NCBI GenBank assembly: GCA_965153355.1 | Contig: OZ231127.1 | Coordinates: forward strand, 9,424,001 to 9,488,000 | Direction: 5' to 3' | DNA from: Flaccisagitta enflata | Lineage: Eukaryota > Chaetognatha > Sagittoidea > Aphragmophora | Length of the DNA stretch: 64,000 nucleotides | Shown: piece after piece, positions 23,076-35,267 of the stretch | Layout: each line of letters begins with the position of its first letter | How positions within the stretch are numbered: the stretch's first letter is position 1 | The notes under the pieces: generated by a model | Told to the model about the DNA's origin: nothing | Database searches by the model: none | Seen by the model: the letters and a program-made list of their open reading frames with translations, nothing else | Made by a program: the position numbers and the translations under genes

Positions 23076-23780
23076 TGAATAAAGGATATCTAAGAAATTT
23101 CTTTCTTTATTTCAACTTCAGCGACTTTTCTATTGAAGAGACATATGGCACAGTCCTAATAACAATCTTTACATCTGGTAGTTTTCACACCAATGCGGTC
23201 AAGCATAGAACCTTCAAATACATATGGATGTAAACATATATGTATATAGATATATTTCAATAATGTCATATTTATGTAAGAGTTTTCAGATAGATGCATA
23301 TTAGATTCAAAATTCATATATCCGGTCGTTAAAGTCGCTGTGTTAATAACTGTTTAGTCTATATGCAAAACATTGATATTTTGAACTTTTTGGGTTTGTG
23401 CATTCATTTTTTTTTTTTTCAAAACTACTCATTCCCAATGATCAATATAGTGTTAACACATCTACATCTGAGTATTTGCACAATATAGACCTTTACTGGT
23501 CGATCTTACTTCATCAAATGGTCAAATTTTGAAAAAAACGAAAATTTCAAACAATGTCATTATAACCTAATTTGCATCAAGATTTGACCCTGCTAACAAA
23601 TTTCAATTGTGAATTCATATAAAGTAATGTATAACCTACACAATGATGTATAGATATGTTGAATTTTTCATATTTCAAAAATGGCTTATTTTACTCATGC
23701 TCTGCCTGGGAAAGCGCGAATCTTGCCTGAAACACAAATGTTGCCTTCGGAGGGAAGTCGTCATATCTTAAATTGGTGGG
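23076..23780. other. Unassigned AT-rich sequence
   Basis: No gene or repeat recognised. Copy B (41180-41868) is nearly identical, with a few small deletions. Confidence 0.4.
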
Positions 23781-24014
23781 ATGCTTAGAGTTATTTTCAA
23801 TCTTTTTAAATCAATTACGCTATTTTTAGCTTCGGCGTGTGAATTCTCAGATTCGTCTTCATTTTGTACTCCATTACTGTCTTCAATGACAAATAGTACT
23901 CAGGATAATATGCATGGCAATTGGAGAAGCTATTGGATGACGGTATTTGAAAAACAGAGACATCCGCCAAATAGTGAAAAATCATACAGAAATTTTCCAT
24001 ACTATATTGAATAA
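23781..24014 (+). CDS. Hypothetical 77-aa ORF, possible secretory leader
   Basis: The frame starts MLRVIFNLFKSITLFLASAC, which could act as a hydrophobic leader. It continues in a mixed-composition, non-repetitive stretch with two further cysteine and asparagine-rich segments and ends PYYIE. The same 77 codons are intact at 41869-42102. Since the flanks are equally conserved between the copies, this does not show selection. No splice sites, promoter or homologue were identified. Confidence 0.2.
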   Translation: MLRVIFNLFKSITLFLASACEFSDSSSFCTPLLSSMTNSTQDNMHGNWRSYWMTVFEKQRHPPNSEKSYRNFPYYIE

Positions 24015-24707
24015 CCTGGTTGCGGTAAATAAAAGTCGCTTTGATAGGTTTTGAAAATTGATAAGCATTGATTTGTTTTGAATATTGATAAGCTTTGATA
24101 GACCACATCCTCATTTTCAATGGACGATGAAAAACCATGCCGTCGTGGTTGAACTGTCGGATTGCCATTGCATTGGCATTGTATATGTACTTTTAACATA
24201 CTTTTCCACGTAGACATGACTACAAGCGCTATGGCGTTTCCTTATTAGCGGTTCTGCTCTAGCAAGACGCATCTTTGCGTCTGAGGAAATGACAAGTAAT
24301 GTTACAAAGAATGTTTTCAAACATTCTTTCGATAATTCGTAATAACTGTCCGATGGTAATGATTCTATTTAGATATTTTCATGGTGATGAATGGTGACAA
24401 ACAGTGCGAGTGTTGAATGATGAATAATTGGTGATAAATTCCATTCAACTTTGATCAATGAATTAAGAACAGTTCGATGTTCATCAGAGCAACTTGGCAT
24501 TCAATCATGCACCTGTTTTTAGTTGCTGGCTAAGCGACTCTACACAAGAGGCTGTTTGCGTCGGAAGGAAGGAAGGTAGGACGGAAGGAAGGAAGGAAGA
24601 TCCGTAACACGAAATTTTGGATGACGCGAAATCGGCTAAAACACTCATTTTTGAGCATTGTGGCCCCGGCCCCGAAACAAAACAGCCCCGCTGTGACTTG
24701 ATTACTG

Positions 24708-24734
24708 TGGACAACAACAACAACAACAACAACC

Positions 24735-24786
<52 letters not shown>

Positions 24787-24824
24787 AAACAAAAACAACA
24801 ACAACAACAACAATAACAACAACG

Positions 24825-24905
<81 letters not shown>

Positions 24906-25012
24906 ACAAAAACAACAACAACAACAATAACAACAACAACAACAACAATAGCAACAACAACAAAAACAGCAACAGCAACAACAACATCAACAACAACGAC
25001 AACAACAAAGAA
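24708..25012. repeat. (AAC)n microsatellite
   Basis: About 300 bp of AAC with AAT, AGC and GAC interruptions. The copy-B version (42797-43082) has more AGC units. Confidence 0.95.
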
Positions 25013-25453
25013 ATAACAACATCATTCGCATTACATCATTGTGCATCGTCACTGGCGCCAACAGAACGCAGTCAATTCCTCGTGGTTTCAGTTGAAAGTG
25101 CTGCAAAGAAAAATCGGGCACAACGGAATTGCCATTGGGAACATCGTCATTGCAGCAGAACTGAATCGTCAATTGGGGACTTTGGCGCACTTTCTTACAC
25201 ACAAGACGATGAGTCATGCTCAATGAATGATTCCCTAACGTCTTTACGACAGTCTCTCTCTCTCTGTCTCTCTGGCTATCTGGCTTACTGTCTCTCTGTC
25301 TCTGTCTCTCTGTCTCACAATAGTTGTATCTTTATTTGCCACCATGTTTCTGTCTGTCGAGCTGTTTCCCTGCCTGTCTATTTGTCCGTCTGTTCTCTGA
25401 ATATTCTTCTGATTTGCACTTTCTGTATGTCTGTCTGTTTTTTTGTCCTCATG

Positions 25454-25673
<220 letters not shown>

Positions 25674-25769
25674 TTTTGCAATTGAGAGTTTCATCGATTA
25701 ACTTTAACGGCGTTTAGGCAACCGTCAATTTGCGACGACGCGACGTTAGCAACGACGAAGCAAACTCGA

Positions 25770-25930
25770 ATTCTGACCAATCACGCGTCTTCGTTCGTCC
25801 ATCTGCCATGAGTCATCTGCGAAAGGGGGCGTTGCCATTGGTCTTTGGACGACAACCAATGAGAAGTCACGATGAGTATAAATGTATACACACAAGGGAG
25901 GAGGGGGACGTGCGATTGGTTCTCTCTTTC
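25770..25930 (+). promoter_or_regulatory. Possible RNA polymerase II promoter
   Basis: Four CCAAT or ATTGG boxes (GACCAATCACG, CCATTGGTC, AACCAATGAG, CGATTGGTT) surround GAGTATAAATGTATAC, a TATA-like box at about 25875. A pyrimidine-rich stretch follows that could serve as an initiator. No convincing coding region follows within 500 bp. The same arrangement is at 44190-44350. Confidence 0.35.
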
Positions 25931-26171
25931 TCTCGTTTTGCTGGGAAATTTATGAGGTCTTCATCTTTCTCCCCATGAACACAGAGCCTGGTTCTCTCTT
26001 TCCTCCGCTTCCCTCTTTCTCTCCTCTTTCATCAATTCCTCTCCATATTGCAAATATTATATTCCTCTTCCTCTTCTACTTCTTCCTATTCTTCCTCTTC
26101 CTCTGCTTTCCTTCTTTTGCCCGGGTTGTATCTCTTTGCGCTTCATTCTGCGTACGTAGTTGGTTCTTTTC

Positions 26172-26209
<38 letters not shown>

Positions 26210-26560
26210 TCCTCCGTCGGGCTCTCTATCTGTCTGCCTAATTGTCTGTCTCCATTCTTGTCTGGTCGTCATGTTTTCTCTCATCTTTTCTTTCCCCCGT
26301 CTCTTTGTCTCCCGACTTGACCTTGTAGCGTATTACTCCCTCGCAATTGGCGCACAACCCATACCCACTTCTATGTCCACGATCTTACCCAAATCGTACT
26401 AAAAGCTTTTTTTGAAGGATTGCTTGACATGGGTCCCCGAATCGTGAATCTAATCCATCTACTGAAAGGCACTGTCCTACGTATATCATTCCCTCTTGCG
26501 CTCCCATGGGCCACCCTCAAAATCTTCGGGAAAATAGAGCCGCCAATTCTAAGAAACGGT
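25931..26560. other. Pyrimidine-rich unassigned sequence
   Basis: TCC/TTC-rich stretches and a (GTCT)n run at 26173-26210. Open frames here are low-complexity and were not called. Confidence 0.5.
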
Positions 26561-26640
26561 AAAAGGTGGCTAAAAGTGGCAAAAAGTGGCTAAAAGTGGC
26601 TAAGAGTAGCTAAAAGTGGCCAAAAGTGGCTAAACAGGCT
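26560..26640. repeat. 10-bp minisatellite GTGGCTAAAA
   Basis: About eight imperfect units; also at 44980-45060. Confidence 0.85.
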
Positions 26641-26789
26641 GGAAGCGGTACCAAACTGCGCGCTTTTGATCTCATCACTCATTAATCCTAAGGAGGCCAA
26701 TGCAATGGCTGGGGAAGTGTTTATATGTTTGCGCGGTCTTTCATTGAAACATCTCTTAAGTGCCTATTTTAATCTATGAACTCAAAAGG

Positions 26790-27054
26790 GAACGAGGCTA
26801 AGTAGGCCAACAATGCGTCCTTTTTCATCAACGGCCGTTATGATTGAATGAATGAATGAATGAATGAATGAATGAATGAATGAATGAATGAGGGAATGAA
26901 TTAACAATCTCATGTATGAAAAAAATGATAATTTTTTGATGAAAGAGCTTCTGTTTTCATGAATAATATATTTGCGCGACAGACAGACCAACCAACCAAC
27001 CAACGGACGGACATACATAAGTCATGACCTAATGTAGAGATGCGAGGACACATC
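26790..27054 (+). mobile_element. M-subfamily hairpin element with (GAAT)n
   Basis: It begins AACGAGGCTAAGTAGGCC, homologous to 58321. It contains (GAAT)n, ACAG/ACCA tetranucleotides, and ends in AGATGCGAGGACACATCT plus A5. The copy-B equivalent is 45205-45470. Confidence 0.6.
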
Positions 27055-28572
27055 TAAAAACTATTAAATAAGGAAACTGCAAAATCATGGATTATACTGG
27101 CGGCTAAGTTTTAATAATGTAACTACGGGGAACACCTTTGCCTTTGGTTCCTATCTCACCACTCATAATCACGAATCAGATTTGTCTCATTCTGACACAA
27201 AACATATGAATCAAGAAATAGAATTGAAAAGAAACTAAAGAGGAGGTAGGGGGGAGATAAGAATTGAAGTAATCTAAAAATTCAAAGATTTCTAAAAACT
27301 GGAGAAAATAAGTTTTCTTCAAAAAATAGATTGAAACTTCGCTTACTTTTACCAATATACCTACAAAGCATGTTCGCTTGTGTTCCAGATTCAGTCTTTC
27401 TGACCAGGAATATATCAACTACAATATATAAGTGTCCTTCCGCACAAGCCATGGCGACTCAGAAACAAAAGCAGAGATTTTTTAGGAAGGGAAGGGAAAA
27501 TGTTTTTTGATTTTTCATTTTTGCAAAATTTTAATTAAACTCAAAAGACCCAAACGAGCCTGAAAATTGGTCCTCAATTTAAGTAGTTTTTGTTAAAAAT
27601 TTCATTGATTTATCTCGAGTATTTTCCAAGAAAATCAATTTTTTCAACAAAAAAATGAGCATAAAAAAGGCCAAATTATCAACAACCTATACCTGTCAAT
27701 GCATTGTCGCACGTGTTCATGGGATTTCATTTTCCAAGATATATCTTAAGTGTAATGTGTTAGGGTCCTATAGCCTTATGGCGAGCTGTGGCAACCCAGA
27801 AGCAACCGCAGCAGAAGTAATTCTATAGGGAAGGGTCAAATTCGCTGGAAATGGTTGTTGTGATTTTTTTTTATTTTTGCAAAGTTCTTATGCCTAAACG
27901 ACAAAAGTCCAACCACGAGTCTGGTACCATTGGATAAACAATATTAAGTAGTTTCTATGTTTAGAATTTCATTGATATATCTCAAGTATTTTAGGAGAAA
28001 ATCATTTTTTTTTCAACAAAAAAAATGAGCATAAAAAAGGCTAAGTTAATAACAACCTTTACCTGTCAATGCATTGTTCGCTCGAGTTCGCGGGATTAAG
28101 TCATTTTGGCCAAGATATATCTTAAGTGTAATGTATAAGGGTCCCATAGCCTCATGGCATGCCATGACAACCCAGAAACAACCGCGGCAGATGTACTTTT
28201 TGAACCAAGGGTCAAATTCGCTGGAAATGGTTTTTGTGATTTTTTTTTATTTTTGCAAATTTTTTACGCCTAGACGACAAAAGACCCAACTATGAGCCTG
28301 GAATCATTGGATAGACAATATTAAATAGTTTCTATGTTTAAGATTTCATTGTTTTATCTCTACTGTTTTTTGAGAAAATCAATTTGTTTTCACAAAAAAT
28401 CAATGTCGAGAAGGCTAAATTAACAACAACCTGTCCCTGTCAATGCACTGTTCGCTCGTGTTTGTGAGATTCAGTCATTTTGGCCAAGATATATCTTTAT
28501 CATAATGTATAAGGACCTAAAGCTTCATGGCGAGCTGTGGTAGCCCAGAAACAACCGCATCAGAGGTATTTC

Positions 28573-28772
28573 TAGTTGCGCGACTCTACAACCCGCTTTG
28601 TTGGTCGGTCCGTCGGTCCGTCGGTCCGTCCATCGGTCCGTCCGTCACACTTTACTCTTTTGGGGTTTTTGCGGTCTTAAGCCTCACTGCTCCTGCCGGA
28701 ATGATAAAGCGACCTCAAATATGGCCCCTGCCCACCCGCACGTGACTTAGGTAGCCGTGTATCCGGCCTTGT
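28573..28772 (-). mobile_element. HINE-like element in satellite unit 4
   Basis: AGTTGCGCGACTCTACAACC, then mixed GTCC/GTCG units, CACACTTTACTCTTTTGGGG, CTGCTCCTGCC, CGCACGTGACTTAGG and TGTATCCGGCCTTGTT. Neighbouring satellite units show the unfilled site, with no target duplication. Confidence 0.85.
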
Positions 28773-28911
28773 TGAGCCAACGGTCAAATTCGCTGAAAAT
28801 GGTTGCTGTGGATTTTTTTTTATTTTTGCGAAATTCTTACGCCTAAACAACAAAAGACCCTACAACTAGCCTGAAATCATTGGATAGACAATATTAAGTA
28901 GTCTCTATGTC

Positions 28912-29045
28912 AACAAGGCCGGATACACGGCAATCCAGTCGCAGACGGTTGGGCAGGAGCAGTAGTGCAAAAACTGCTCGGAATTCAAAAATGTGACCTA
29001 CCGACAGACCGACACAGCAAGTTCTAAAGTCGCATGTCCGCGACT
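28912..29045 (+). mobile_element. HINE-like element in satellite unit 4 (second)
   Basis: It begins AACAAGGCCGGATACACGG, has CCAGTCGCAGACGG, a core AGGAGCAGTAGTGC, ACCG/ACAG units and the hairpin GTCGCATGTCCGCGACT. The adjacent satellite sequence resumes directly. Confidence 0.85.
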
Positions 29046-29096
29046 ATAAATTTCATTGTTTTAACTCAAGTATTTTTCAAGAAAATCGATATTTTC

Positions 29097-29330
29097 ACAA
29101 AGTCAACACCTATAAGTCGCGTGCAAGACTTACAGACTAAGAATGACTTTGAATGACTTTGAATGACTTAGAATGATTTTCAATGACTTAGAATGACTTA
29201 GAATGACCTAAAATGACCAAAAAGGACATGAAATGACTAAAAAACCTAATGACCAAAAATGACTGAAAATAACTTAAAACGACATAAAATGACTTAAAAT
29301 GACTTAAAAAGACTTAGAATGAGTTAGAAT
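29097..29330 (+). mobile_element. HINE-like element, AATGACTT subfamily, 3' truncated
   Basis: The start ACAAAGTCAACACCTATAA is followed by GTCGCGTGC and about 18 imperfect AATGACTTA units, as in the complete element at 62198-62584. Its tetranucleotide tract and hairpin are missing; the Penelope-like coding region begins where they should be. Confidence 0.7.
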
Positions 29331-32220
29331 GAATCAAAATAACTTTAAATCTTCAACAAACGGCAGAAATTATACCATACTGACCGATGCAAACCTTAAT
29401 TGTAAATCTATGAATATCATTTATCTTATAACTTGTAATATTTGTAAAATTCAGTACATTGGTGAAACTCAGAGATCATTCGAGATAAGAATGAAGGAAC
29501 ATCTTTTTCAGATAAGAAAACATGAGCAAAATATTCATTCTGGGGATAACAATAGTGGTCAGCTCATTTATAAACACTTCTGTTGCGATGATCTTCACAG
29601 GAACACCCCACTTGAGAAGCGCATTCGATTTCAGATAGTGGAAAAAATCAGGACTGATGATATATCCTCTGACCCAAAGGTTATTACTAAACGACGTACA
29701 GAACGGGAACTCTATTGGATTTCTAAACTAAGAACAGCTCACCCCTTAGGTTTAAATGACATGATTGCAGGCTACGGGATTCGCGGAAAAGCCACTGATG
29801 TGGGATTCCGTGATTTTAATTATCTAAGAATTTCAAATATTTGTGAAAAGAAACCAACACGTAGCCATAAAAATCGACATAGAAAGAAAAAACGAAAAGC
29901 CCCAACTATTGATCATTTCAGGCAATTCCTGGACGATCTTAATTCTAAATTTGATTCCCAACCTAGAAATATTGAAGCCTTTATTCTAAGCAAACCCCGA
30001 AAATATTTAGAACGTTTTCTTTTATCAACCTTAGCTAATCAGCTAAGACCAAAACTTAGACATCTTCTGGTAACCCGTGTTGACTTTGCTCGTAAGTTAA
30101 AACCGATTGGAAAGGAAGTTGTACCGTTAGATTGGAGTATTGATTTCTCTCATAAATCATTAGAATTGATTAACATAAACTCTATTTTAAATAACCCCAA
30201 AATTTCAAAATTATTACCTCCTACTATCAGAAACAAATTAAAAATACGAAAAATTTTCAAATTTGAGAATCCAGTAAGTAGTAAAATTTTGAATTATAAT
30301 AAGATTTTAAAATCAACTGGAAATCTTTCTTATGGGGATATTCAATCTTTGTCTTGTGAATGTGCTGACTCTGTTTTTAAAAACCCAAATTTTGATCATG
30401 TTATCACAGGTGATCTGAATATCATTCAGGAGACTGACCTACGTAAACTATGTTCATTTGGAACCAAGTTCAGAGACATCCCGCGCTTCAATCTTGGTTC
30501 TATAAAAGAAAAATTTAGAAATAACTGTAAAACTCTCATGAGTAAAATTTCTAAAAAATTTAAAATCCCTCATTCAGCATTAAAACTATGGAAAAAATGT
30601 ATCATTTCTAATTTTGATGAAAAATTACAATCAATTGCTAAAGATACAAGGTTTAATGTACCCACATTAAGCAAAAGATCATGTTTGAATGAATTAAAGA
30701 GGTTACAAGAAAAATTCGTCATTACCGTAGTTGACAAAGCAGCAGGCAACTATGCATTTACTTGTAAAATATTTTATTTCTTAAGATTAGCTGAAGAATT
30801 AGGTTTAAACAATCCAACACCAGGTAATGAAACTTATTATTTATTTTATTTCCTGATAGTGAACAAGTTGTCTGTGATAGATTAAAAAATGATCTTTTTA
30901 ATGATCTTTTGAGATTTTCAATCACTCCCCCTAGCTCACAGCTCAACCTAGTTGTTCTATATCAAACACCTAAATTTCATAAAAACCCACCAAAAATGAG
31001 ATATATCGCTGGTAATGTGAATACTGTAACTTCTATGCTGGATGATAAAGTAGCCAAGATCCTGAAGATGTGCAAATCACACTTTCAAAACCTTTGTAAG
31101 GTATATGAGAGCTACTCAGGTATTAAATATTGCTTCGATGTCGAGACTAGTACTGAAGTGAAAGATATGTTTTTGATGGTGCGTACGGTTTGGTTGCTTC
31201 CATTTCCATTAATGATTTCTCCACACTTTATACTCTGTTTGATCATGAACATCTGCTTTCCAACATCCGATGGCTGTTTGACACTTTGAGTAAAAATAGC
31301 GGTAAGAGTTGTATCAAGATAGATTATGATAAGGCACGTTGGGTCTCCAATGCTAGTGACTCAGATTCTTACACAGTTGGTGAGGTTTTAGATATAGTTT
31401 CTTTTTTGGTTAAAGAAACTTATATCAAGGCTGTTGGTCACATCTTTCAGCAAGTAAAAGGTATTATCATGGGTGGCAAAATTTCCGGTTGGCTCTCTGA
31501 TTGCTCTTTGATGGTTGATGAATTTCGTTACGTTAAATCTAAGGTCTCCTCCGGTTTAAGGGAAGATGCTTGCAGGCTTAAGTTTTTCAGACGTTACAGA
31601 GACGATTGCACTACTCTTAATTGTCCCAACTTCATTGATATTGCTAGAGAGATTTATCCACAGAGCTTGTCTTTCTGTACACGAGGAAAATGAAGATCCT
31701 GGTAAGGTTAATGTTCTTGATATGGAGGCTAGGCATTGCAAACTCTATTTGTACTACAAAGGCTTATTGTAAGACAGATCATTTCCCCTTTGAAGTCATC
31801 TCTTTTCCCTTCCTTGAAAGCAACATTGATAATGGTCTATGTTATCGAGTTTTTTACAGTCAGGTCATTCGATTCCAAAGGATGTGTTCTAATCGCTGTG
31901 ATTTTGAGACAAGGACTAGACATTTAGGTATTGTTCTGAAAGGACGTGGTTACATTCTCTCTCGGCTTGAAAAGGAATTTTGTAAAGCAGTAAGAAAGTA
32001 TATCTCTGAGTTTCAAAAGTGGTCTCTTCCTTTTGATTTCAATGCCTGGTTCAAACACATTATGGATGAACGCCGTGACAGTCAATCTGCTTTAGATGTC
32101 TCTACATCCTCTCAGCCTATAGCTGGTCAATCTGCCTTGCCTGTCCCTATGTCCTTCTCCCAGCCTGTACCCGGTTTCGACTCACGAAGTGATATTTTGA
32201 GTTACTTAAGTCAACCTTAG
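29329..32220 (+). pseudogene. Penelope-like retroelement ORF with N-terminal GIY-YIG
   Basis: The first 518 codons (to 30885) open with a GIY-YIG endonuclease: IIYLITCNICKIQYIGET, then R and H at the expected spacing, E in RTERELYWISKL, and HPLGLND. The two cysteines between the GIY and YIG halves fit the zinc-binding type. A basic linker (NRHRKKKRKAP) and the Penelope N-terminal region follow, with VVDKAAGN. Reverse transcriptase blocks continue in other frames: PKFHKNPP at about 30973, NDFSTLYT at about 31210, QQVKGIIMGG at about 31450, catalytic YRDD at 31595-31606, and thumb VFYSQVIRFQRMC at about 31850. Frameshifts lie near 30850, 31175 and 31670. No endonuclease follows the thumb, so the order is EN-RT, as in the Naiad clade. 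Confidence 0.88.
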
Positions 32221-33089
32221 AGTCTTTGCTTTAAGCATGGTGGACTATTTACATAGCTTCAATGATTTTAGCATTTGGCAACTGTTGCTTGTGTACTATT
32301 TACATAGACTTTAGCAGTTGTTGCTTACTCTTTTGCTTGACTTACTATAGGTAATATGCCGGTTGCTCTTATGATTTTCACAGGTTTTGAATATATTTTT
32401 AAGGTTTTTCAAAAATCAAGACTTCTAGTTTTCATTTTAGTTAAATTTTCAATTTCAAGTTTTGAATTTTAAGTTTCAAATTCTAAGTTTTTAAGTCTTT
32501 AAGTTTTGAAAAAATCTAAAAATTTTTTAAAAAATTTTTTTTTTTAAATCTTTAAAAATTTTTTAAGTTTTTAGATTTTGAAATTTTTTGAAGATTTTGA
32601 AAAAATTTTTAAAAGTTTTTGGAAATTTTTTAGAAAATTTTAAAGTTTTGAAGTTTTTTTAAAAAATTAAGTTTTCTAAAAAATTTAAGTTTTAAGTTTT
32701 TTCATTTTTCAAAATTTTTAAGTTTTTAGTTTTTAAGTTTAAAGTTTAAAGTTTTTTCTTATTCCTTCCTAATTTTCTGTACTATTTACATAGCCTTAAA
32801 GTTGGTTTGGAATAAGACTCTTTCGTTCTACTCCTGATCTAAGTTTCTCCCCCAACCTACCCCTACCTTCTTCCTACCCTCCTACCACTACCTCCCACCC
32901 ACTCTGCTACCCCCACCTTTGACCCAGCCCTACCTCCTCCTACTTTCTACTCCCAACCCCTCTCACCTACCCACCTACCTTCCCCTGCCTACCCTTCTAC
33001 TACCCATACATCCTACCTTTCTCCTATCTAACTAACCCCATCTCCTACCTACCCTCCTACCCAACTCCTACCAACCCCTACTCTCCTAC
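32221..33089. other. Probable element 3' region plus C-rich tract
   Basis: The phrase TACTATTTACATAG occurs three times (32241, 32292, 32777). 32440-32760 is T/A homopolymer-rich sequence built on AAGTTTT. 32860-33089 is a CCTACC-rich strand-asymmetric tract. No gene seen. Confidence 0.5.
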
Positions 33090-33287
33090 ATCGCTTCTTG
33101 TTACCGCTTTTAGCATTTCAGCGGCTCGTCAATCTGAATTGAGATAGTGTCGAACTCAATTTCGACGGGTTTTTTAATTGCGTGCACGCGACTCTATGAC
33201 CAGCTCTGTCCGTCTGTCTTGGTCCGTCCGTCGGTCTATCTGTCACGCTTTTTTGTTTTTTTTTTTTCGTTGTTTTTTGTCATTTTA

Positions 33288-34493
33288 CAGACTATGACAG
33301 TCAGTCGTCCAAAGGCCCTATTCCTGCCCTAGACCCTGCCCAAAAGCAGTACCTCTATTGCCCCTCCTCCCTCTTCTTCCCTCCCTCTTCCATCCTCCTT
33401 TAACTCCTCTGCCCACGCCTCTTGTTCCGCTACCTTTCACCCTCCATTCTCATAAAAATCTTCTGCCTTCGCCTCTGCTGCTGCTACTTAGCTCCGCTCA
33501 TCCTCCTACCTCTTCCGCCGTCGCCTCTATTGCCGCTACCCGCTCCATATCATGCCCTTAGACCTCTTTCGCCGCCACCGCTACTGCCGCTACTAAAGGT
33601 AGCGGCAATAGAGGCGGCGGCGGAAGAGATGTAGGAAGATGCTAATAGGGTAGGTAGAGGCAGCAGAGGTAGAGATCGAAACCCCCTAAACCTCTTCCGC
33701 CGCTGCCGCTATTGCCGCTACCTGGGATACATCTTGTAAAAAAAAAATTTCCAGTGTCAGTAGCAGCACTAGTGGCGGCGGTGGAAGAGGTGTCCAGGCA
33801 TTATATGGGGTGGGTAGCGGCACTAGCGGCAGCGGCGGAGGTGTAGGGGCATGGTACGGGGTAGGTAGCGGCACTAGCGGCAGGGACGGAAGAGTTGAAG
33901 GGGCATAATTGTAAGCTGTAGCGGCAGCATGGCGTGCGGCGAGTGCGATGGGGGCATGATTTGGGCTAGGTAGCGGCACTAGCGGCGGAGGTGTAGGAGC
34001 ATGGTATGAGGTCGGTAGTGGCACTAGCGGCGGCGGCGACAGAGGTGTAGGGGCTTGATTTGGGGTAGGTAGCGGCACTAGCGGCGGCGGCGGAAGAGGT
34101 ATACAGGCATGATATGGGGTAGGTAGAGGCAGTAGCGGCGGCGGAAGAGGTGTAGGGCCCTGGTATGGAGTGGGTAGCGGCACTAGCGGCGGTGGCGGAG
34201 GTGGTATAGGGGCATGATTTGGGATAGGTAGCGGCACTAGCGGTAGCGGCACTAGCGGCAGCGGCGGAAGAGGTGTAGGGGGTAGAAAGGATAAATGAGG
34301 ATAGGTAGAGCCTAGAGGCAGTATAGTTGTTGGCAGAAGAGGTTAAGGGAATGGAAAGGATGTCAAAGGGTAGGTAGAGGCAGAGGTAGTGGGGGCGGAA
34401 GAGGTAAATGGGATGGAAAGGATGCTGGGAGGTAGGAAGAAACAGAAAAGGGAAGTAAAAGAAACCAGGGTGGACCGCTGGTTGTCACTGCCT
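33288..34493. mobile_element. Fold-back minisatellite insertion in copy B
   Basis: This segment interrupts a HINE-like element that is continuous in copy A (at about 1014). CATTTTA is present at both edges, a possible 7-bp duplication. The left part is pyrimidine-rich (CTCTTCCGCC), the right part is its purine-rich inverse (GGCGGCGGAAGAGGTGTAGGGGC), and they meet at a hairpin near 33597. About ten units of roughly 50-60 bp fill 33740-34280. The proline-rich minus-strand frame (33686-34252) reflects a repeat length close to a multiple of three. Confidence 0.7.
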
Positions 34494-35267
34494 CTCATTT
34501 TAAGTCATTTTAAGATATTTCAATACAATTTTTGTTTAGTCTTTTAGTCTTTTACTCTTTTAGTCTTTTAATCTTTTAGTCTTTTAATCTTTTAGTCTTT
34601 TAGTGATCTAGTGTTTTAGTGTTTTAGTCTTTTAATCTCATGGTCTTAACAACCGCACGCGACTGTAAGATGTTGGCCTTGTTTACCGAAATAATCAGGG
34701 GATATGGAGGGGAAGAGATGAGGAGGGAAGAGATGAGGAGGGAAACAGATGGGAAAAAAGAGAAAAAGAGGAAAAAAGAATTTTTGAGGAAATTATTCCT
34801 TTTTGCAGTACTAAAAAGTAGGATATGATAACTACAAAACAATTTGACAATATTTGAACCTAAAATATATTGTTTCGATGCTCTATGCTCTATGGTGAGG
34901 ACAAACAGAGATTTTGAATTACGACGGGATGCACTGCGGTGGAGAAAATCAAAGGCAGGGGTGGGGGGAAATCAGAAGCGACTCAATTCTATACACCCCT
35001 GACGATATTTCTCTTCAAGGAGTATGCGATGTCTCCGATTAATTTGTGATTTTTCAAAACCACAAATGTGCTTTGGTCTCAAATCCGTTTTGTATCATTG
35101 CGGTTCTGTGCAAACCTCGCCCTAAGTCAAATCGCATACGTGCAGGTTTAGGAGTGCCTGGAGTCGTGATAAAGGGAGTTTATGTTGAACATTATGATAG
35201 TGGTTTTGGTTATGGTTGTTTGTTGATAGTTATCTTCCATGATGCTGTTGTGTTTTCTTTTGTTTTG

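Larger units (their letters stand above)
27447..29100. repeat. Tandem satellite, about 365-bp unit, four copies
   Basis: Units begin near ATGGCGAGCTGTGGCAACCC (about 27450, 27778, 28156, 28527) and contain GGTCAAATTCGCTGGAAATGG, a T-run, and TTTCATTG..TATCTC. Divergence between units is moderate. The fourth unit carries two HINE-like insertions. The units give empty-site references for those insertions. Confidence 0.85.

Noticed and set aside
33686-34252. 188-aa proline-rich frame resembling a repetitive structural protein
   Set aside because: It is the translation of a minisatellite with unit lengths near a multiple of three, inside a fold-back insertion; no start context, splice sites or non-repeat flank.
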